Source: Intestinibacillus massiliensis (GTDB lineage: Bacteria > Bacillota > Clostridia > Oscillospirales > Butyricicoccaceae). From it: a stretch of DNA of 64,000 nucleotides. The position numbers and the translations under genes are program-made. The notes under the pieces were generated by a model. That model did not search any database, had not been told where the DNA came from, and worked only from the letters and a program-made list of their open reading frames with translations. Each line of letters opens with the position of its first letter. The first letter of the stretch is position 1. Below are positions 36,733 through 45,984 of the stretch, in pieces. The stretch lies in contig JAJUJC010000002.1 in the NCBI GenBank assembly GCA_029267335.1, positions 62,001 through 126,000 on the forward strand. Direction: 5' to 3'.

Positions 36733-39312
36733 ATGAGTCAAGAATACGAACAGCAGAAAATCCTACAGGTCGATCTCGAGCGCGAGATGAAGAAAAGCTA
36801 CATCGACTACGCGATGAGCGTCATCGTCGGCCGTGCGCTGCCCGATGTGCGCGACGGCTTGAAGCCCGTACACCGCCGCATCCTGTACGCGATGTACGAG
36901 GACGGTCTGACCTCGGATAAGCCCTATCGCAAATCCGCGACCACGGTCGGTAACGTGCTCGGTCGCTATCATCCGCACGGCGACGCGTCCGTCTATGACG
37001 CACTCGTGCGCATGGCGCAGCCCTTTTCGCTGCACTATCCGCTGATCGACGGCCACGGCAACTTCGGCTCGGTCGACGGCGACCCCCCGGCAGCTTACCG
37101 TTATACCGAGGCACGCATGGCAAAGATCGCAAACGCCATGCTCGCGGACATCAAGAAAAATACGGTCGATTTCGGCCCGAACTTCGACGAGGAGCTCAAA
37201 GAACCGCTCGTGCTCCCCTCGCGCTTCCCGAACCTGCTCGTCAACGGCTCGTCGGGCATCGCGGTCGGCATGGCGACCAATATCCCGCCGCATAACCTGA
37301 CCGAGGTCATCGACGGCGTGTGCTACGTCATCGACAACCCGGAAGCCGGACTGGACGAGATCTGCCAGTTCATCAAGGGGCCGGACTTCCCGACCGGCGG
37401 CACGATCATGGGGCGCTCCGGCATCCGCGCGGCGTATGCGACCGGCCGCGGCAAGATCAAGGTGCGCGCAAAGGCGGAGATCGTCGAGCTGGCGAACGGC
37501 AAAAGCCAGATCCTCATCACCGAGATCCCCTATATGGTCAATAAGGCGCGTCTGGTCGAGTCCATGGCGAATCTCGTCAAGGAAAAGCGCGTCGACGGCA
37601 TTACGAACATTCAGGACCACTCCTCGCGCGAGGGCATGCAGATCGTGGTCGACATCCGCCGCGACGCAAACGCGCAGGTTCTCCTGAATCAGCTCTATAC
37701 CTACACCCAGCTTGAGGACACCATTTCGATGATCCACATTGCCCTTGTGCCGACCGGCGCGGCGGGCAAGCTGCAGCCCAAGGTACTGTCGCTGCGTGAG
37801 ATCATCGACCACTATATCGGCTTCCAGAAGGACGTCGTTGCGCGCCGCACGCGGTTTGACCTGCAAAAGGCGCAGGATCGCGCGCACATCCTGGAGGGTC
37901 TCAAGGTCGCGACCGATAACATCGACCGCATCATCGCCATCATCCGCGCCTCCGCAAATGAGGCGATCGCCAAGGAGAATCTGCAAAAAGAGCCGTTTAT
38001 CGTCAATCAGATCGCACTTTTGGGCATTGTCGACGGCAAGGAGGACTTTGAGTTCCACCTGGACGAAGCACAGGCGCAGGCGATCGTCGATATGCGTCTG
38101 GGCCGTCTGTCCGGTCTGGAACGCGAAAAGATCGACAACGAATACAGCGATCTCGAGACCCGTATCGCGGGCTTTATGGAGATTCTGGAATCCGAGCACC
38201 GTCTGCTCGAGGTCGTCAAGGCGGAAATGCAGGAGATCAAGCAGAAGTACGGCGACGAGCGTCACACCGAGATCCAGAACGTCGCAGACGAGATCGACAT
38301 CGAGGATCTCATCGAGGAGCAGGACTGCGCGTATACGCTGACCCATTTCGGCTACATCAAGCGTCAGCCGACCTCGGCTTACCGCGCACAGCGCCGCGGC
38401 GGCCGCGGTGTGTCCGCAATGGCGACCCGCGAGGAGGACTTTGCGAAGTATCTCTTCACCGCGTCGACCCATGCGACGATTCTGTTCTTCTCCAACCTCG
38501 GCAAGGTCTATAAGCTCAAGGGCTATCAGATCCCCGAGACCGGCAGAAGTGCGAAGGGCATGAACCTCGTCAATCTCTTGGAGCTTGACCCCGAGGAGAA
38601 GATCACCGCGATGTTCCCCATCAAGGAATTTTCCGATGATAAATTCCTGTTCTTTGTCACAAAACAGGGCGTTGCCAAGCGCATCGTGCTGTCCGACCTG
38701 CAAAACATCCGCCGCGCGGGTCTGCGTGCGCTCAACCTCAATGAGGACGACGCGCTGGTCGACGTGCGCCTGACGGATGGCAACCAGAACATCCTGATCG
38801 CAACGCATGACGGCCGCGCCATCTGCTTCGACGAGACCGAAGTGCGGGCAATGGGTCGTACGGCGACCGGTGTGCGCGGTATCAAGCTTGCGGACGGCGA
38901 TTATGTCATCGGCGCGGGACGTGCGCGTCCCGATGCATTTGTGCTGACCATTACGGAAAACGGCTACGGCAAGCGTACGCCGGTCGAAGAATACACCGTC
39001 CATCATCGCGGCGGCGGCGGCATTATGCTGCACGGACTGACCGAAAAGACCGGCCCCATCGCGGGTCTGGCGGTCGTCGACAACGACAACGACGTCATGA
39101 TTATCACGGACGACGGCGTCATCATCCGCACCGCCTGCGAGGACATTCGCGTGTGCGGCCGTTCGTCGCAGGGCGTCATCACGATGCGCACCGGCGAGGA
39201 TGTGCGCGTCATTTCCATCGCCCGCACGGAAAAGGAAGAACCGGAACCCGGCGAACCTTCCGAAACCGAGGGGGCTGATGAAACTACGGGAGCACCCACA
39301 ACCGAAGAATAA
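36733..39312 (+). CDS. gyrA: DNA gyrase subunit A
   Basis: An 859-residue subunit that cuts and rejoins DNA. The catalytic tyrosine is Y124 in [10 protein letters not shown]. The quinolone-resistance region [19 protein letters not shown] has Ser and a Leu-Val context near residues 84-100 as in wild type. The GyrA-box QRRGGRG is at 553-559, and the C-terminal beta-pinwheel follows to an acidic, Glu/Pro-rich tail (about 830-859). The tail is longer than in many Firmicutes. gyrB-gyrA is the usual pair. Confidence 0.98.
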   Translation: MSQEYEQQKILQVDLEREMKKSYIDYAMSVIVGRALPDVRDGLKPVHRRILYAMYEDGLTSDKPYRKSATTVGNVLGRYHPHGDASVYDALVRMAQPFSLHYPLIDGHGNFGSVDGDPPAAYRYTEARMAKIANAMLADIKKNTVDFGPNFDEELKEPLVLPSRFPNLLVNGSSGIAVGMATNIPPHNLTEVIDGVCYVIDNPEAGLDEICQFIKGPDFPTGGTIMGRSGIRAAYATGRGKIKVRAKAEIVELANGKSQILITEIPYMVNKARLVESMANLVKEKRVDGITNIQDHSSREGMQIVVDIRRDANAQVLLNQLYTYTQLEDTISMIHIALVPTGAAGKLQPKVLSLREIIDHYIGFQKDVVARRTRFDLQKAQDRAHILEGLKVATDNIDRIIAIIRASANEAIAKENLQKEPFIVNQIALLGIVDGKEDFEFHLDEAQAQAIVDMRLGRLSGLEREKIDNEYSDLETRIAGFMEILESEHRLLEVVKAEMQEIKQKYGDERHTEIQNVADEIDIEDLIEEQDCAYTLTHFGYIKRQPTSAYRAQRRGGRGVSAMATREEDFAKYLFTASTHATILFFSNLGKVYKLKGYQIPETGRSAKGMNLVNLLELDPEEKITAMFPIKEFSDDKFLFFVTKQGVAKRIVLSDLQNIRRAGLRALNLNEDDALVDVRLTDGNQNILIATHDGRAICFDETEVRAMGRTATGVRGIKLADGDYVIGAGRARPDAFVLTITENGYGKRTPVEEYTVHHRGGGGIMLHGLTEKTGPIAGLAVVDNDNDVMIITDDGVIIRTACEDIRVCGRSSQGVITMRTGEDVRVISIARTEKEEPEPGEPSETEGADETTGAPTTEE

Positions 39313-39316
39313 GAGA

Positions 39317-39352
39317 CAGCGCCCGTTCCGAACATCACAGGAGCGGGCGCTG
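39317..39352 (+). terminator. hairpin after gyrA
   Basis: Stem CAGCGCCCGTTCC / GGAGCGGGCGCTG directly after the gyrA stop; the T tail is nearly absent, so it may be a weak terminator or an mRNA 3' end stabiliser. Confidence 0.6.
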
Positions 39353-39354
39353 TT

Positions 39355-39537
39355 GCCGCTCACAGCGGCAGGTAATGTCGATTCCGGGCGGCTGAGCGCC
39401 GCTATTTCCGGAATCGGGACGAAGGACGCGGGGGACAGAGATTTTTTTCTCCGTCCCGTCCGCAGGCGACACTTCCCACCCCGGCGAGGGGCCGCTCAGC
39501 CGCCCGCCGTTGACACCTGGCTGTCCGGCTGCCGGAC
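39355..39537 (+). repeat. dispersed repeat, longest copy (R5)
   Basis: About 183 bases that fill the gyrA-glgA gap. The left part GCCGCTCACAGCGGCAGGTA is followed by a stem GATTCCGG (39380-39387) / CCGGAATC (39408-39415) around GGCGGCTGAGCGCCGC. A middle module CGTCCCGTCCGCAGGCGACA with CCCCGGCGAGG and a right part CTGTCCGGCTGCCGGAC follow. The left 76 bases match the copy at 57116 except where both stem arms change together. Confidence 0.8.
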
Positions 39538-39616
39538 AAGTTTTTCTTTTGATTTTGTAGGAAATGCGGTATACTAAACGCATAGGTTGTTTGTAAAATT
39601 AAGGAGGGCGTCTGCC

Positions 39617-41056
39617 GTGAAAAAGATCCTGTTTGTCGCATCCGAATGTGTACCGTTTGTCAAGACCGGTGGGCTTGCCGATGTGGTCGGTGCGCTGCCT
39701 GCCGCGCTCGATCGGGAGCAGTACGATGTGCGCGTGGTAATTCCGAACTATCGCTGCATCAAGCCGGAATATCGCGCAAAATTTCATCCTATCGCGCATT
39801 TTTATATGGATCTCGGCGGTCTCGGTGATGTTTACGTCGGCGTGATGGGGTATGAGCACGAGGGCGTGCGGTATTATTTCATTGATAACGAGCACTACTT
39901 CAGCGGGGAAAAACCGTATGGCGACCTGCAATGGGACATTGAAAAATTCTGCTTTTTCTCGAAGGCAGCACTTGCCATTCTGCCCGTTATCAACTTTCAT
40001 CCCGACATCATTCATTGTCATGACTGGCAGGCAGGTCTTGTGCCCGTCTATCTGCACACCCTGTTCAATCCCAATCCCTTCTTCCACGGTATCCGCACCG
40101 TGATGACCATTCATAATCTGCGCTTTCAGGGCGTGTGGGACATCGACACGATCGCGCACTATACCGGACTGCCGCAGGAGGTGTTTACGCCCGACCGACT
40201 GGAGTATCACCAGGACGCGAACATGCTTAAGGGCGGTCTGGTCTATGCCGACCGCATCACGACCGTATCGCGCACCTATGCCGAGGAGATCCGCGATCCG
40301 TTTTACGGCGAGGGGCTGGACGGTCTGCTGCGCGCCCGCGCGAATAGCCTGTCCGGTATTATAAACGGCGTGGATTACGCGTTTTACGACCCCGCGACAG
40401 ACAAAAAACTCCCGAAAAACTACACCGCGGAAACCGTGCGCGAGGGTAAGATCGCGTGTAAGACCGCTTTGCAGCAGGAGCTTGGGCTTGTGCCTGATCC
40501 CAACCGCATGATGATCGCGATGGTCACGCGCCTGACCGACCAAAAGGGTCTGGATTTGCTTGCGTGGATCATGGATACGCTGCTCGGCACACCGGTGCAG
40601 CTCGTCATCGTGGGTACGGGCGACGCGAAATACGAAAATATGATGCGGCATTATGAATGGCTGCATCAGGGGCAGGTTTCTGCAAATATTATGTTTGATG
40701 ACGGTCGTGCGCGCCGTATTTATGCCGCTGCCGATCTTATGCTCATGCCCTCACAGTTTGAGCCATGCGGTCTGACGCAGCTCATCTCTATGCATTATGG
40801 CACGCTGCCGCTCGTGCGCGAGACCGGCGGTCTGCGCGACACCGTGCAGCCTTATAACGAGTATGACGGCACGGGTACGGGCTTCTCCTTCACGCAATAC
40901 AACGCGGATGACATGCTGTATGTGCTGCTTTATGCGCAGAAGCTGTTTTATCACGACCGCGCGGCGTGGGATGCGATGGTGCAGCGCGCCATGCACGCGG
41001 ACTTTTCCTGGAATACCTCCGCGCGCGAATACGAAGCGCTCTACGAATCCCTCTAG
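39617..41056 (+). CDS. glgA: glycogen synthase (ADP-glucose type)
   Basis: A 479-residue GT5 glucosyltransferase that extends alpha-1,4-glucan from ADP-glucose. It starts at a GTG with GGAGGG 9 bases upstream. KTGGLADVVGALP near residue 15 is the ADP-glucose-binding loop; HCHDWQAGL, MVTRLTDQKGLD and PSQFEPCGLTQLISMHYGTLPLVRETGGLRDTV are the remaining GT5 motifs. No glgB, glgC, glgD or glgP is adjacent, so the other glycogen genes must lie elsewhere if the pathway is complete. Confidence 0.95.
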   Translation: MKKILFVASECVPFVKTGGLADVVGALPAALDREQYDVRVVIPNYRCIKPEYRAKFHPIAHFYMDLGGLGDVYVGVMGYEHEGVRYYFIDNEHYFSGEKPYGDLQWDIEKFCFFSKAALAILPVINFHPDIIHCHDWQAGLVPVYLHTLFNPNPFFHGIRTVMTIHNLRFQGVWDIDTIAHYTGLPQEVFTPDRLEYHQDANMLKGGLVYADRITTVSRTYAEEIRDPFYGEGLDGLLRARANSLSGIINGVDYAFYDPATDKKLPKNYTAETVREGKIACKTALQQELGLVPDPNRMMIAMVTRLTDQKGLDLLAWIMDTLLGTPVQLVIVGTGDAKYENMMRHYEWLHQGQVSANIMFDDGRARRIYAAADLMLMPSQFEPCGLTQLISMHYGTLPLVRETGGLRDTVQPYNEYDGTGTGFSFTQYNADDMLYVLLYAQKLFYHDRAAWDAMVQRAMHADFSWNTSAREYEALYESL

Positions 41057-41191
41057 CCATTTGCCGTCGCGGGGACTGCCGCGCACGGCACGAGACGAAG
41101 GACAAAACGGATTTTCTCCTGCTGCACCGCGGGATTTTTCACAAAAATGGTACTCTCCCTTCCCACACAAGGGACGGAAAGAAGGAATTGG

Positions 41192-42772
41192 ATGGAACAG
41201 ATCTACTATGGCGGCACGATTCTGACGCTGGATCACAAACGTCAGGTCGATGCGGTGCTCGTGCGCCACGGCAGAATCGCCGCGATCGGATCACCCGAGC
41301 TGCTGCACGCCTCCGCACCGAGCGCGGCGATGCGCAGTCTGGACGGGTGCACGCTGCTGCCATCGTTCATCGACCCGCACAGCCATTTATCCGCAGTCGC
41401 GAACTCGTTTTTGCAGGTACCGCTCGACGAAGCGGTATCGGTCGCGGAGATTCGCGATGCGCTGACCGACTTTGTGCGCCGCAGCCGCGTGCCTGCGGGT
41501 GCATGGGTCGTTGCCAAGGGCTATGATCACAATATGCTGCCCGGCGGGCGGCATATCACGCGGGATTTTCTCGACCATTGCCTGCCCGGGCATCCCGTCA
41601 TCGTGCAGCACCGCTCGGGGCATTCGGGCGTGTGCAACAGTCTGGCACTCAAAAAACTGGGTATCACGGTCTCGACGCCTGCGCCGCAGGGCGGTGTGAT
41701 CGGGCAGAAAAACGGGCGTTTGACCGGATTTTTGGAAGAGAACGCATTTATGACCTATATGAAGCGCGTCCCCATGCCCGATCTCAAGGCGATGCAGGCC
41801 GCATTCGACAAGGCGCAGACACTGTACGCCGCGCACGGCATCACGACCGTGCAGGACGGCATGGTCGTCGAGCAGATGCTGCCCATGTATCGCTATCTGT
41901 ACGAACAGCGTGCGCTGCGGCTCGATCTTGTGTCCTATCCGGATGCGGCGACGGTCGACCTGATGACCTCACTGTTTCCGCACAGCGTCGGGCAGTATGA
42001 CCGTCACATCCGCATCGGCGGCATCAAAACCTTCCTCGACGGCTCGCCGCAGGGACGCACCGCATGGATGCGCACGCCCTATCAGGACAGCGACGGTGAC
42101 TGCGGTTACGGCACGCTGTCCGACGAAGCGCTCGATGCGGTCATCGAAAAGGCGAAGGAGCACTCGATGCAGCTGCTCGCGCACTGCAACGGCGACGCGG
42201 CGGCGGCGCAATATCTTGCGGCGCTCACCCGCGCGGAGAGCACCTGCCCCACCCTGCGCGATTCCCGTCCGGTCATGATCCACGCGCAGCTGCTTGACCT
42301 CGATCAGTTTGCCGCGGTGCGCGCGACCGGCGTTATCCCGTCGTTTTTCGTGGCGCATGTCTACCATTGGGGCGATGTGCACCGTAAAAACTTCGGAGAA
42401 GCGCGCGCTGCGCGCATCAGTCCCGCCATGTCGGCATGGCGCGCGGGCATCCTGTTCACGTTCCATCAGGATGCGCCGGTCATTCCGCCCGATATGCTTG
42501 AAACACTGTGGTGCGCCACCTGCCGCACGACCAAAAGCGGCTTCGTGCTCGGGGAAAACGAGCGTCTGCCCGCAGAGGAAGCACTGTATGCGGTCACGAG
42601 GAACGCCGCGTACCAGTATTTCGAGGAGGAGACCAAGGGCGTCATTCGCGTGGGTGCGCGTGCGGATTTTGTCGTGCTCGACCGCGATCCCCTCGCCGTC
42701 CCGCCGGAGGAGCTGCGCACGCTGCGCGTGCTCGCGACGATCAAAGACGGTACAGTCGTGTATTCTCAGTAA
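41192..42772 (+). CDS. YtcJ-type metal-dependent amidohydrolase
   Basis: A 526-residue protein of the amidohydrolase-3 (YtcJ) group. The metal-site motif is PSFIDPHSHL near residue 60; the family's later stretches GGIKTFLDGSPQGRTAWM, AHCNGDAAAAQYL, MIHAQLLDLDQF and FHQDAPVIPPDML are present. These enzymes hydrolyse C-N bonds of varied substrates; the substrate here is unknown. The start MEQIYYGG has AAGGA 7 bases upstream; an earlier in-frame ATG at 41147 lacks an SD. It stands alone and ends at a strong terminator. Confidence 0.88.
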   Translation: MEQIYYGGTILTLDHKRQVDAVLVRHGRIAAIGSPELLHASAPSAAMRSLDGCTLLPSFIDPHSHLSAVANSFLQVPLDEAVSVAEIRDALTDFVRRSRVPAGAWVVAKGYDHNMLPGGRHITRDFLDHCLPGHPVIVQHRSGHSGVCNSLALKKLGITVSTPAPQGGVIGQKNGRLTGFLEENAFMTYMKRVPMPDLKAMQAAFDKAQTLYAAHGITTVQDGMVVEQMLPMYRYLYEQRALRLDLVSYPDAATVDLMTSLFPHSVGQYDRHIRIGGIKTFLDGSPQGRTAWMRTPYQDSDGDCGYGTLSDEALDAVIEKAKEHSMQLLAHCNGDAAAAQYLAALTRAESTCPTLRDSRPVMIHAQLLDLDQFAAVRATGVIPSFFVAHVYHWGDVHRKNFGEARAARISPAMSAWRAGILFTFHQDAPVIPPDMLETLWCATCRTTKSGFVLGENERLPAEEALYAVTRNAAYQYFEEETKGVIRVGARADFVVLDRDPLAVPPEELRTLRVLATIKDGTVVYSQ

Positions 42773-42783
42773 AAAAGATAACA

Positions 42784-42817
42784 AAAAAAAGCGTCATCCG
42801 ATCGGATGACGCTTTTT
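42784..42817. terminator. bidirectional terminator
   Basis: A 15-bp perfect stem AAAGCGTCATCCG / CGGATGACGCTTT with A and T tracts, between convergent genes for the amidohydrolase and the foldase. Confidence 0.92.
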
Positions 42818-42833
42818 TGGTTCGTGTGACAAA

Positions 42834-43979
42834 TCAGCTGGCAGCCTTGATGGTTGCGTCGGTCGCGGCAGTCTTTGCCTTGCCCGGGGCAATGATGCGG
42901 CCGGTGTCGCCCAGCTTTGCGGTCTCGGCGGCGTTGTCGACGGTGATCTTGTTCATCTCCGCGTCGACCGTCTCGACCTTCGCTGCGGTCGACCACTCCT
43001 GAAGCAGTGTGCTGAAGTCCTTGCCCGATGCGCCCTTGAGGATGGCTTCGCGGTAGGAATCCATCTTGCTCGCGTCGAGCGGCAGACGCTTGATGATGTG
43101 GTAGCCGAACTGGCTCTCGACGATGCCGGAGACCTCATTTTCCTTGAGCGCCTTCGCGCCGTTGTAGAACTCGTCGACCATCTCACCCTGGGTGAAGATA
43201 TAGCCGTCGGGCGAGCTGTCCATGCCCGGATCTTCGTTGTACTGCTTGATGAGCGCGTCAAAATCCTCGCCCGCGGCAGCCTTCTTCGCGATTTCCTCCG
43301 CGAGCGCCTTCTTCTGCGCCTTTTCCGCGTCGGTCAGCGCCTTGCCGTCCGCACCGGTGGTCTGAATGAGGATGTGCTTCGCCTGAATATAGTTATCGTT
43401 AAAGTACTTGGTCATTTCCTCGTCGGACGGCGTCAGCTTGCCGTTCGGACCGAAGTAATCGTTGTTAAGCGCCTTGGCATACGCGGAAATAATGAGGCTG
43501 TTATCGTACATCTGCTCGGTCATATCTTGCTGTGCGAGCGCGCTCTGGAAGGCTTCTTCGCCTCCAAGCTGATCGACGATCGAGCGCTTATAGTCGCGCA
43601 TTTCGTTCACATCCGCACGATTGAGCTTGAGACCGTCCTTTTGGAACTGCTGGAGCACAACGCGATACTGGGTCACCATATCCTTTGCGCTCGCGCGCAG
43701 CGAATCGACCATGCTCTCATCCTTCCACAGCGACTCGGTGTTTGCACCAAACTGTGCCATCTGGTTTTCGTAGCCGTTTTTCGCGCTCAGAAAATAAGAA
43801 GCATACTCGTTGGCATGCACCTGCTCGCCGTTCACGGTCATGACGACCGGTGTGCCGCCATCGTCAAAGCGGTAGGTGGGGATGGGATCGGCAACGACGA
43901 CCGCGCCGACGCACAATGCGGATACAACAGCCATACAAACGGCTGGAATGACCTTTTTATTCATACTTTTCTTAGACAC
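42834..43979 (-). CDS. exported parvulin-type peptidyl-prolyl isomerase (PrsA/SurA-like)
   Basis: A 381-residue protein with a signal peptide (KKVIPAVCMAVVSALCVGAVVVADP, cleavage near residue 31). No proper lipobox precedes the cysteine, so it looks secreted or tethered by the uncleaved peptide rather than a lipoprotein like Bacillus PrsA. A SurA_N-like helical part (50-190) is followed by a parvulin domain (~198-303): QAKHILIQT, EDFDALIKQYNEDPGM, GYIFTQGEMVDEFYNGAKALKENEVSGIVESQFGYHIIKRL. It assists folding of exported proteins outside the membrane. The C-terminal tail is Ala/Thr-rich. Confidence 0.88.
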   Translation of the reverse strand: MSKKSMNKKVIPAVCMAVVSALCVGAVVVADPIPTYRFDDGGTPVVMTVNGEQVHANEYASYFLSAKNGYENQMAQFGANTESLWKDESMVDSLRASAKDMVTQYRVVLQQFQKDGLKLNRADVNEMRDYKRSIVDQLGGEEAFQSALAQQDMTEQMYDNSLIISAYAKALNNDYFGPNGKLTPSDEEMTKYFNDNYIQAKHILIQTTGADGKALTDAEKAQKKALAEEIAKKAAAGEDFDALIKQYNEDPGMDSSPDGYIFTQGEMVDEFYNGAKALKENEVSGIVESQFGYHIIKRLPLDASKMDSYREAILKGASGKDFSTLLQEWSTAAKVETVDAEMNKITVDNAAETAKLGDTGRIIAPGKAKTAATDATIKAAS

Positions 43980-44000
43980 TCCCTTGTTAAAAATACGCTC

Positions 44001-44033
44001 TTACAGTATAACACTTCTCCTACTGTAACACAA
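44001..44033 (-). promoter_or_regulatory. foldase promoter with inverted repeat
   Basis: Minus strand -35 TTGTGT (44028-44033), 17-base spacer, -10 TATACT (44005-44010). A perfect 8-bp inverted repeat TTACAGTA (44001-44008) and TACTGTAA (44021-44028) overlaps both promoter hexamers. Confidence 0.5.
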
Positions 44034-44074
44034 TGCTATCCGTGGAAAAACACAAAACAGACACAAAACGCGCG

Positions 44075-44974
44075 TTATTTCTTGTGTGCGGTACGCTCCT
44101 TCAGCTCGCGCAGCGCATCGCTGAAGCGTGCGGAGACCGCGCTCGGGTTGCCGCGCAGCAGCTGCCGAGAAGCGCCGCGCACGCCCGCAAGTGATTTGTC
44201 GTAAGCGCTTTGCAATTCGTCAAGAGCGCCCTGCAATTTGTCGCGCGTGCCTGCGGCGGCTTCACTCAGGCGTTCACGGGTGTTCTGCGCTGCGGCAGAC
44301 AGCTTTTCGCGCGTATCGTCGGCTGCGGTCGACAGCTTTTCGCGCGTCTCCTCCGCAACGGTCGACAGCTTTTCGCGGGTCTCCTCGGCTGCGAGGGCGA
44401 TCTGCACGCGGGTCTCCTCCATCTGTGCGCGCAGACGGGTCAGCTCTTCGAGCACACGGGCAAGGTCGAGTGCGGTGCGCACCGCGTAGCCCACGTCCGC
44501 CGCAAAAACCACGGAAATCACCGTGGCGACGACGACGCCCGCGAGCGGGGGCAGCAGCGCGAGCATGTCCGCGATCGGCGGATGGATGAAGTGCACGAGC
44601 AACAGTGTGAGCACGCCCCATGCGATCGAGGATTGCAGGCAGATGCGTCCCTTATATTGAAACCGGTGGGACGAATAGTCCCAGTATTTTACCTTAAAAA
44701 TGGCTTCCATCGCCCAACCAACGCAGTATTCGAGCACAGTTGCCGTCACCATGCCCGCAAAAAACAGCACGACCGGCTGTTTTTGCAGCGGCAGCGCGAC
44801 GAACAAAAGCAGTACCGCGCCCGTGCCGTACAGCGGCAGCATGGGCCCGCGCACGAACCCGCGGTTGACAAAGTGCTTTTGCTGCGCGGATACGACCGTG
44901 GTCTCAAAGCACCAACCAAGAAAGCAGTAGCTATAAAAAATCAGCAGCCATTGCACCGCCGAATATTCATACAT
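44075..44974 (-). CDS. CmpB-type (PF06541-like) membrane protein with 11-residue repeats
   Basis: A 299-residue protein. The N-terminal ~175 residues hold about five membrane spans and the family pattern FLGWCFETTVVSAQQKHFVNRGFVRGPMLPLYG...VLEYCVGWAMEAIFKVKYWDYS, often labelled 'putative ABC transporter permease' though no ABC partner is known. The C-terminal part has five near-identical hendecads at 195-249 (consensus AAEETREKLST), a highly amphipathic, Thr/Glu/Lys-rich helix. Such 11-residue arrays wrap on membranes or form coiled coils. No ABC ATPase is adjacent. Function is unknown. Confidence 0.75.
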   Translation of the reverse strand: MYEYSAVQWLLIFYSYCFLGWCFETTVVSAQQKHFVNRGFVRGPMLPLYGTGAVLLLFVALPLQKQPVVLFFAGMVTATVLEYCVGWAMEAIFKVKYWDYSSHRFQYKGRICLQSSIAWGVLTLLLVHFIHPPIADMLALLPPLAGVVVATVISVVFAADVGYAVRTALDLARVLEELTRLRAQMEETRVQIALAAEETREKLSTVAEETREKLSTAADDTREKLSAAAQNTRERLSEAAAGTRDKLQGALDELQSAYDKSLAGVRGASRQLLRGNPSAVSARFSDALRELKERTAHKK

Positions 44975-45071
44975 GTCGATTCCTCCTATGAAAAAGTGAA
45001 TGCATTTCTATTATACACGCTTTTTGCGTGTCTTGCCAGTGCCTTACCGTGTCGATGAGGCACTGAAACAG

Positions 45072-45100
45072 TTGCTATTTTAGGGATTTAGGCGTATACT
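45072..45100 (+). promoter_or_regulatory. promoter of the Mrp/NifX-like operon
   Basis: -35 TTGCTA (45072-45077), 17-base spacer, -10 TATACT (45095-45100), 45 bases before the mrp start. Confidence 0.65.
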
Positions 45101-45145
45101 ACACCTATCCGGTATATGCCGAAAAACAAAGGAGTTGAAAACATC

Positions 45146-45979
45146 ATGGGCTGCACCCACAACTGTGAGTCCTGCTCTTCCGGCTGCCACGAGCCGCAGA
45201 GCTTACGCAAAGAACCCAATCCGCTGTCGACCATCCATAAGGTCATCGGCGTTGTTTCGGGCAAGGGCGGCGTCGGCAAATCGCTTGTCACGTCCATGCT
45301 CGCCTGCGGTCTTGCCGCGCGCGGCAAGCACACCGCCATCCTCGATGCGGACATCACCGGACCGTCCATCCCCAAGGCGTTCGGTCTGCACGAGCGCCTG
45401 ATGATGGGCGAAGGCGGCGTCATCCCCGCCAAGACCGGCAAATACGGCATCGACGTTGTGTCGATCAACCTCGTGCTCGAGCATGAGGACGATCCGGTCG
45501 TGTATCGCGGTCCCATCCTCGCGCAGACCGTCCATCAGTTTTGGCAGGACGTTGTGTGGCAGGATGTCGACTATATGTTCGTCGATATGCCTCCCGGCAC
45601 GGGCGACGTACCGCTGACCGTGTTCCAGTCCCTGCCGCTTGACGGCATCATCGTCATGACGTCCCCACAGGATCTCGTCAGCATGATCGTCGGCAAGGCG
45701 GTCAATATGGCGCGCATGATGGAGGTACCGATCGTCGGCGTCATCGAAAACTACAGCTATCTGGCATGTCCGGACTGCGGCAAGCACATTTCGGTCTTTG
45801 GCGAGAGCCATGTGGACGAAGCGGCGGCGCAGTACGACCTGCCCGTCCTCGCCAAGCTGCCGATCGACCCCGCGCTTGCGGCTGCGGTCGATGCCGGTGC
45901 GATCGAGGACGCCACCCTGCCCGAAGCGCTCGGCGGCGCGATGGATGCGCTCGAAGCGCTTTCCAAAAAGGAGTTCTGA
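45146..45979 (+). CDS. Mrp/NBP35-type Fe-S carrier ATPase
   Basis: A 277-residue P-loop ATPase: VVSGKGGVGKSLVTSMLA is the deviant Walker A. CPDCGKH near residue 210 is the conserved CxxC that holds a bridging 4Fe-4S cluster in the dimer. The N-terminus MGCTHNCESCSSGC is an extra Cys-rich motif as in NBP35-type members. It hands Fe-S clusters to apo-proteins. The start at 45146 follows AAAGGAG by 12 bases; an ATG at 45116 has no SD. It is followed after 5 bases by a NifX-like protein whose SD lies inside this gene. Confidence 0.93.
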   Translation: MGCTHNCESCSSGCHEPQSLRKEPNPLSTIHKVIGVVSGKGGVGKSLVTSMLACGLAARGKHTAILDADITGPSIPKAFGLHERLMMGEGGVIPAKTGKYGIDVVSINLVLEHEDDPVVYRGPILAQTVHQFWQDVVWQDVDYMFVDMPPGTGDVPLTVFQSLPLDGIIVMTSPQDLVSMIVGKAVNMARMMEVPIVGVIENYSYLACPDCGKHISVFGESHVDEAAAQYDLPVLAKLPIDPALAAAVDAGAIEDATLPEALGGAMDALEALSKKEF

Positions 45980-45984
45980 TTATC

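Noticed and set aside
36763-39363. An 866-codon open frame antisense to gyrA
   Set aside because: It runs fully over the certain gyrA gene on the other strand, has no domain and no SD; it arises from GC-rich codon use.
41057-41135. Further copy of the dispersed repeat in the glgA-amidohydrolase gap
   Set aside because: Only short GC-rich strings such as GAGACGAAGGAC agree; not enough to separate it from chance in this composition.
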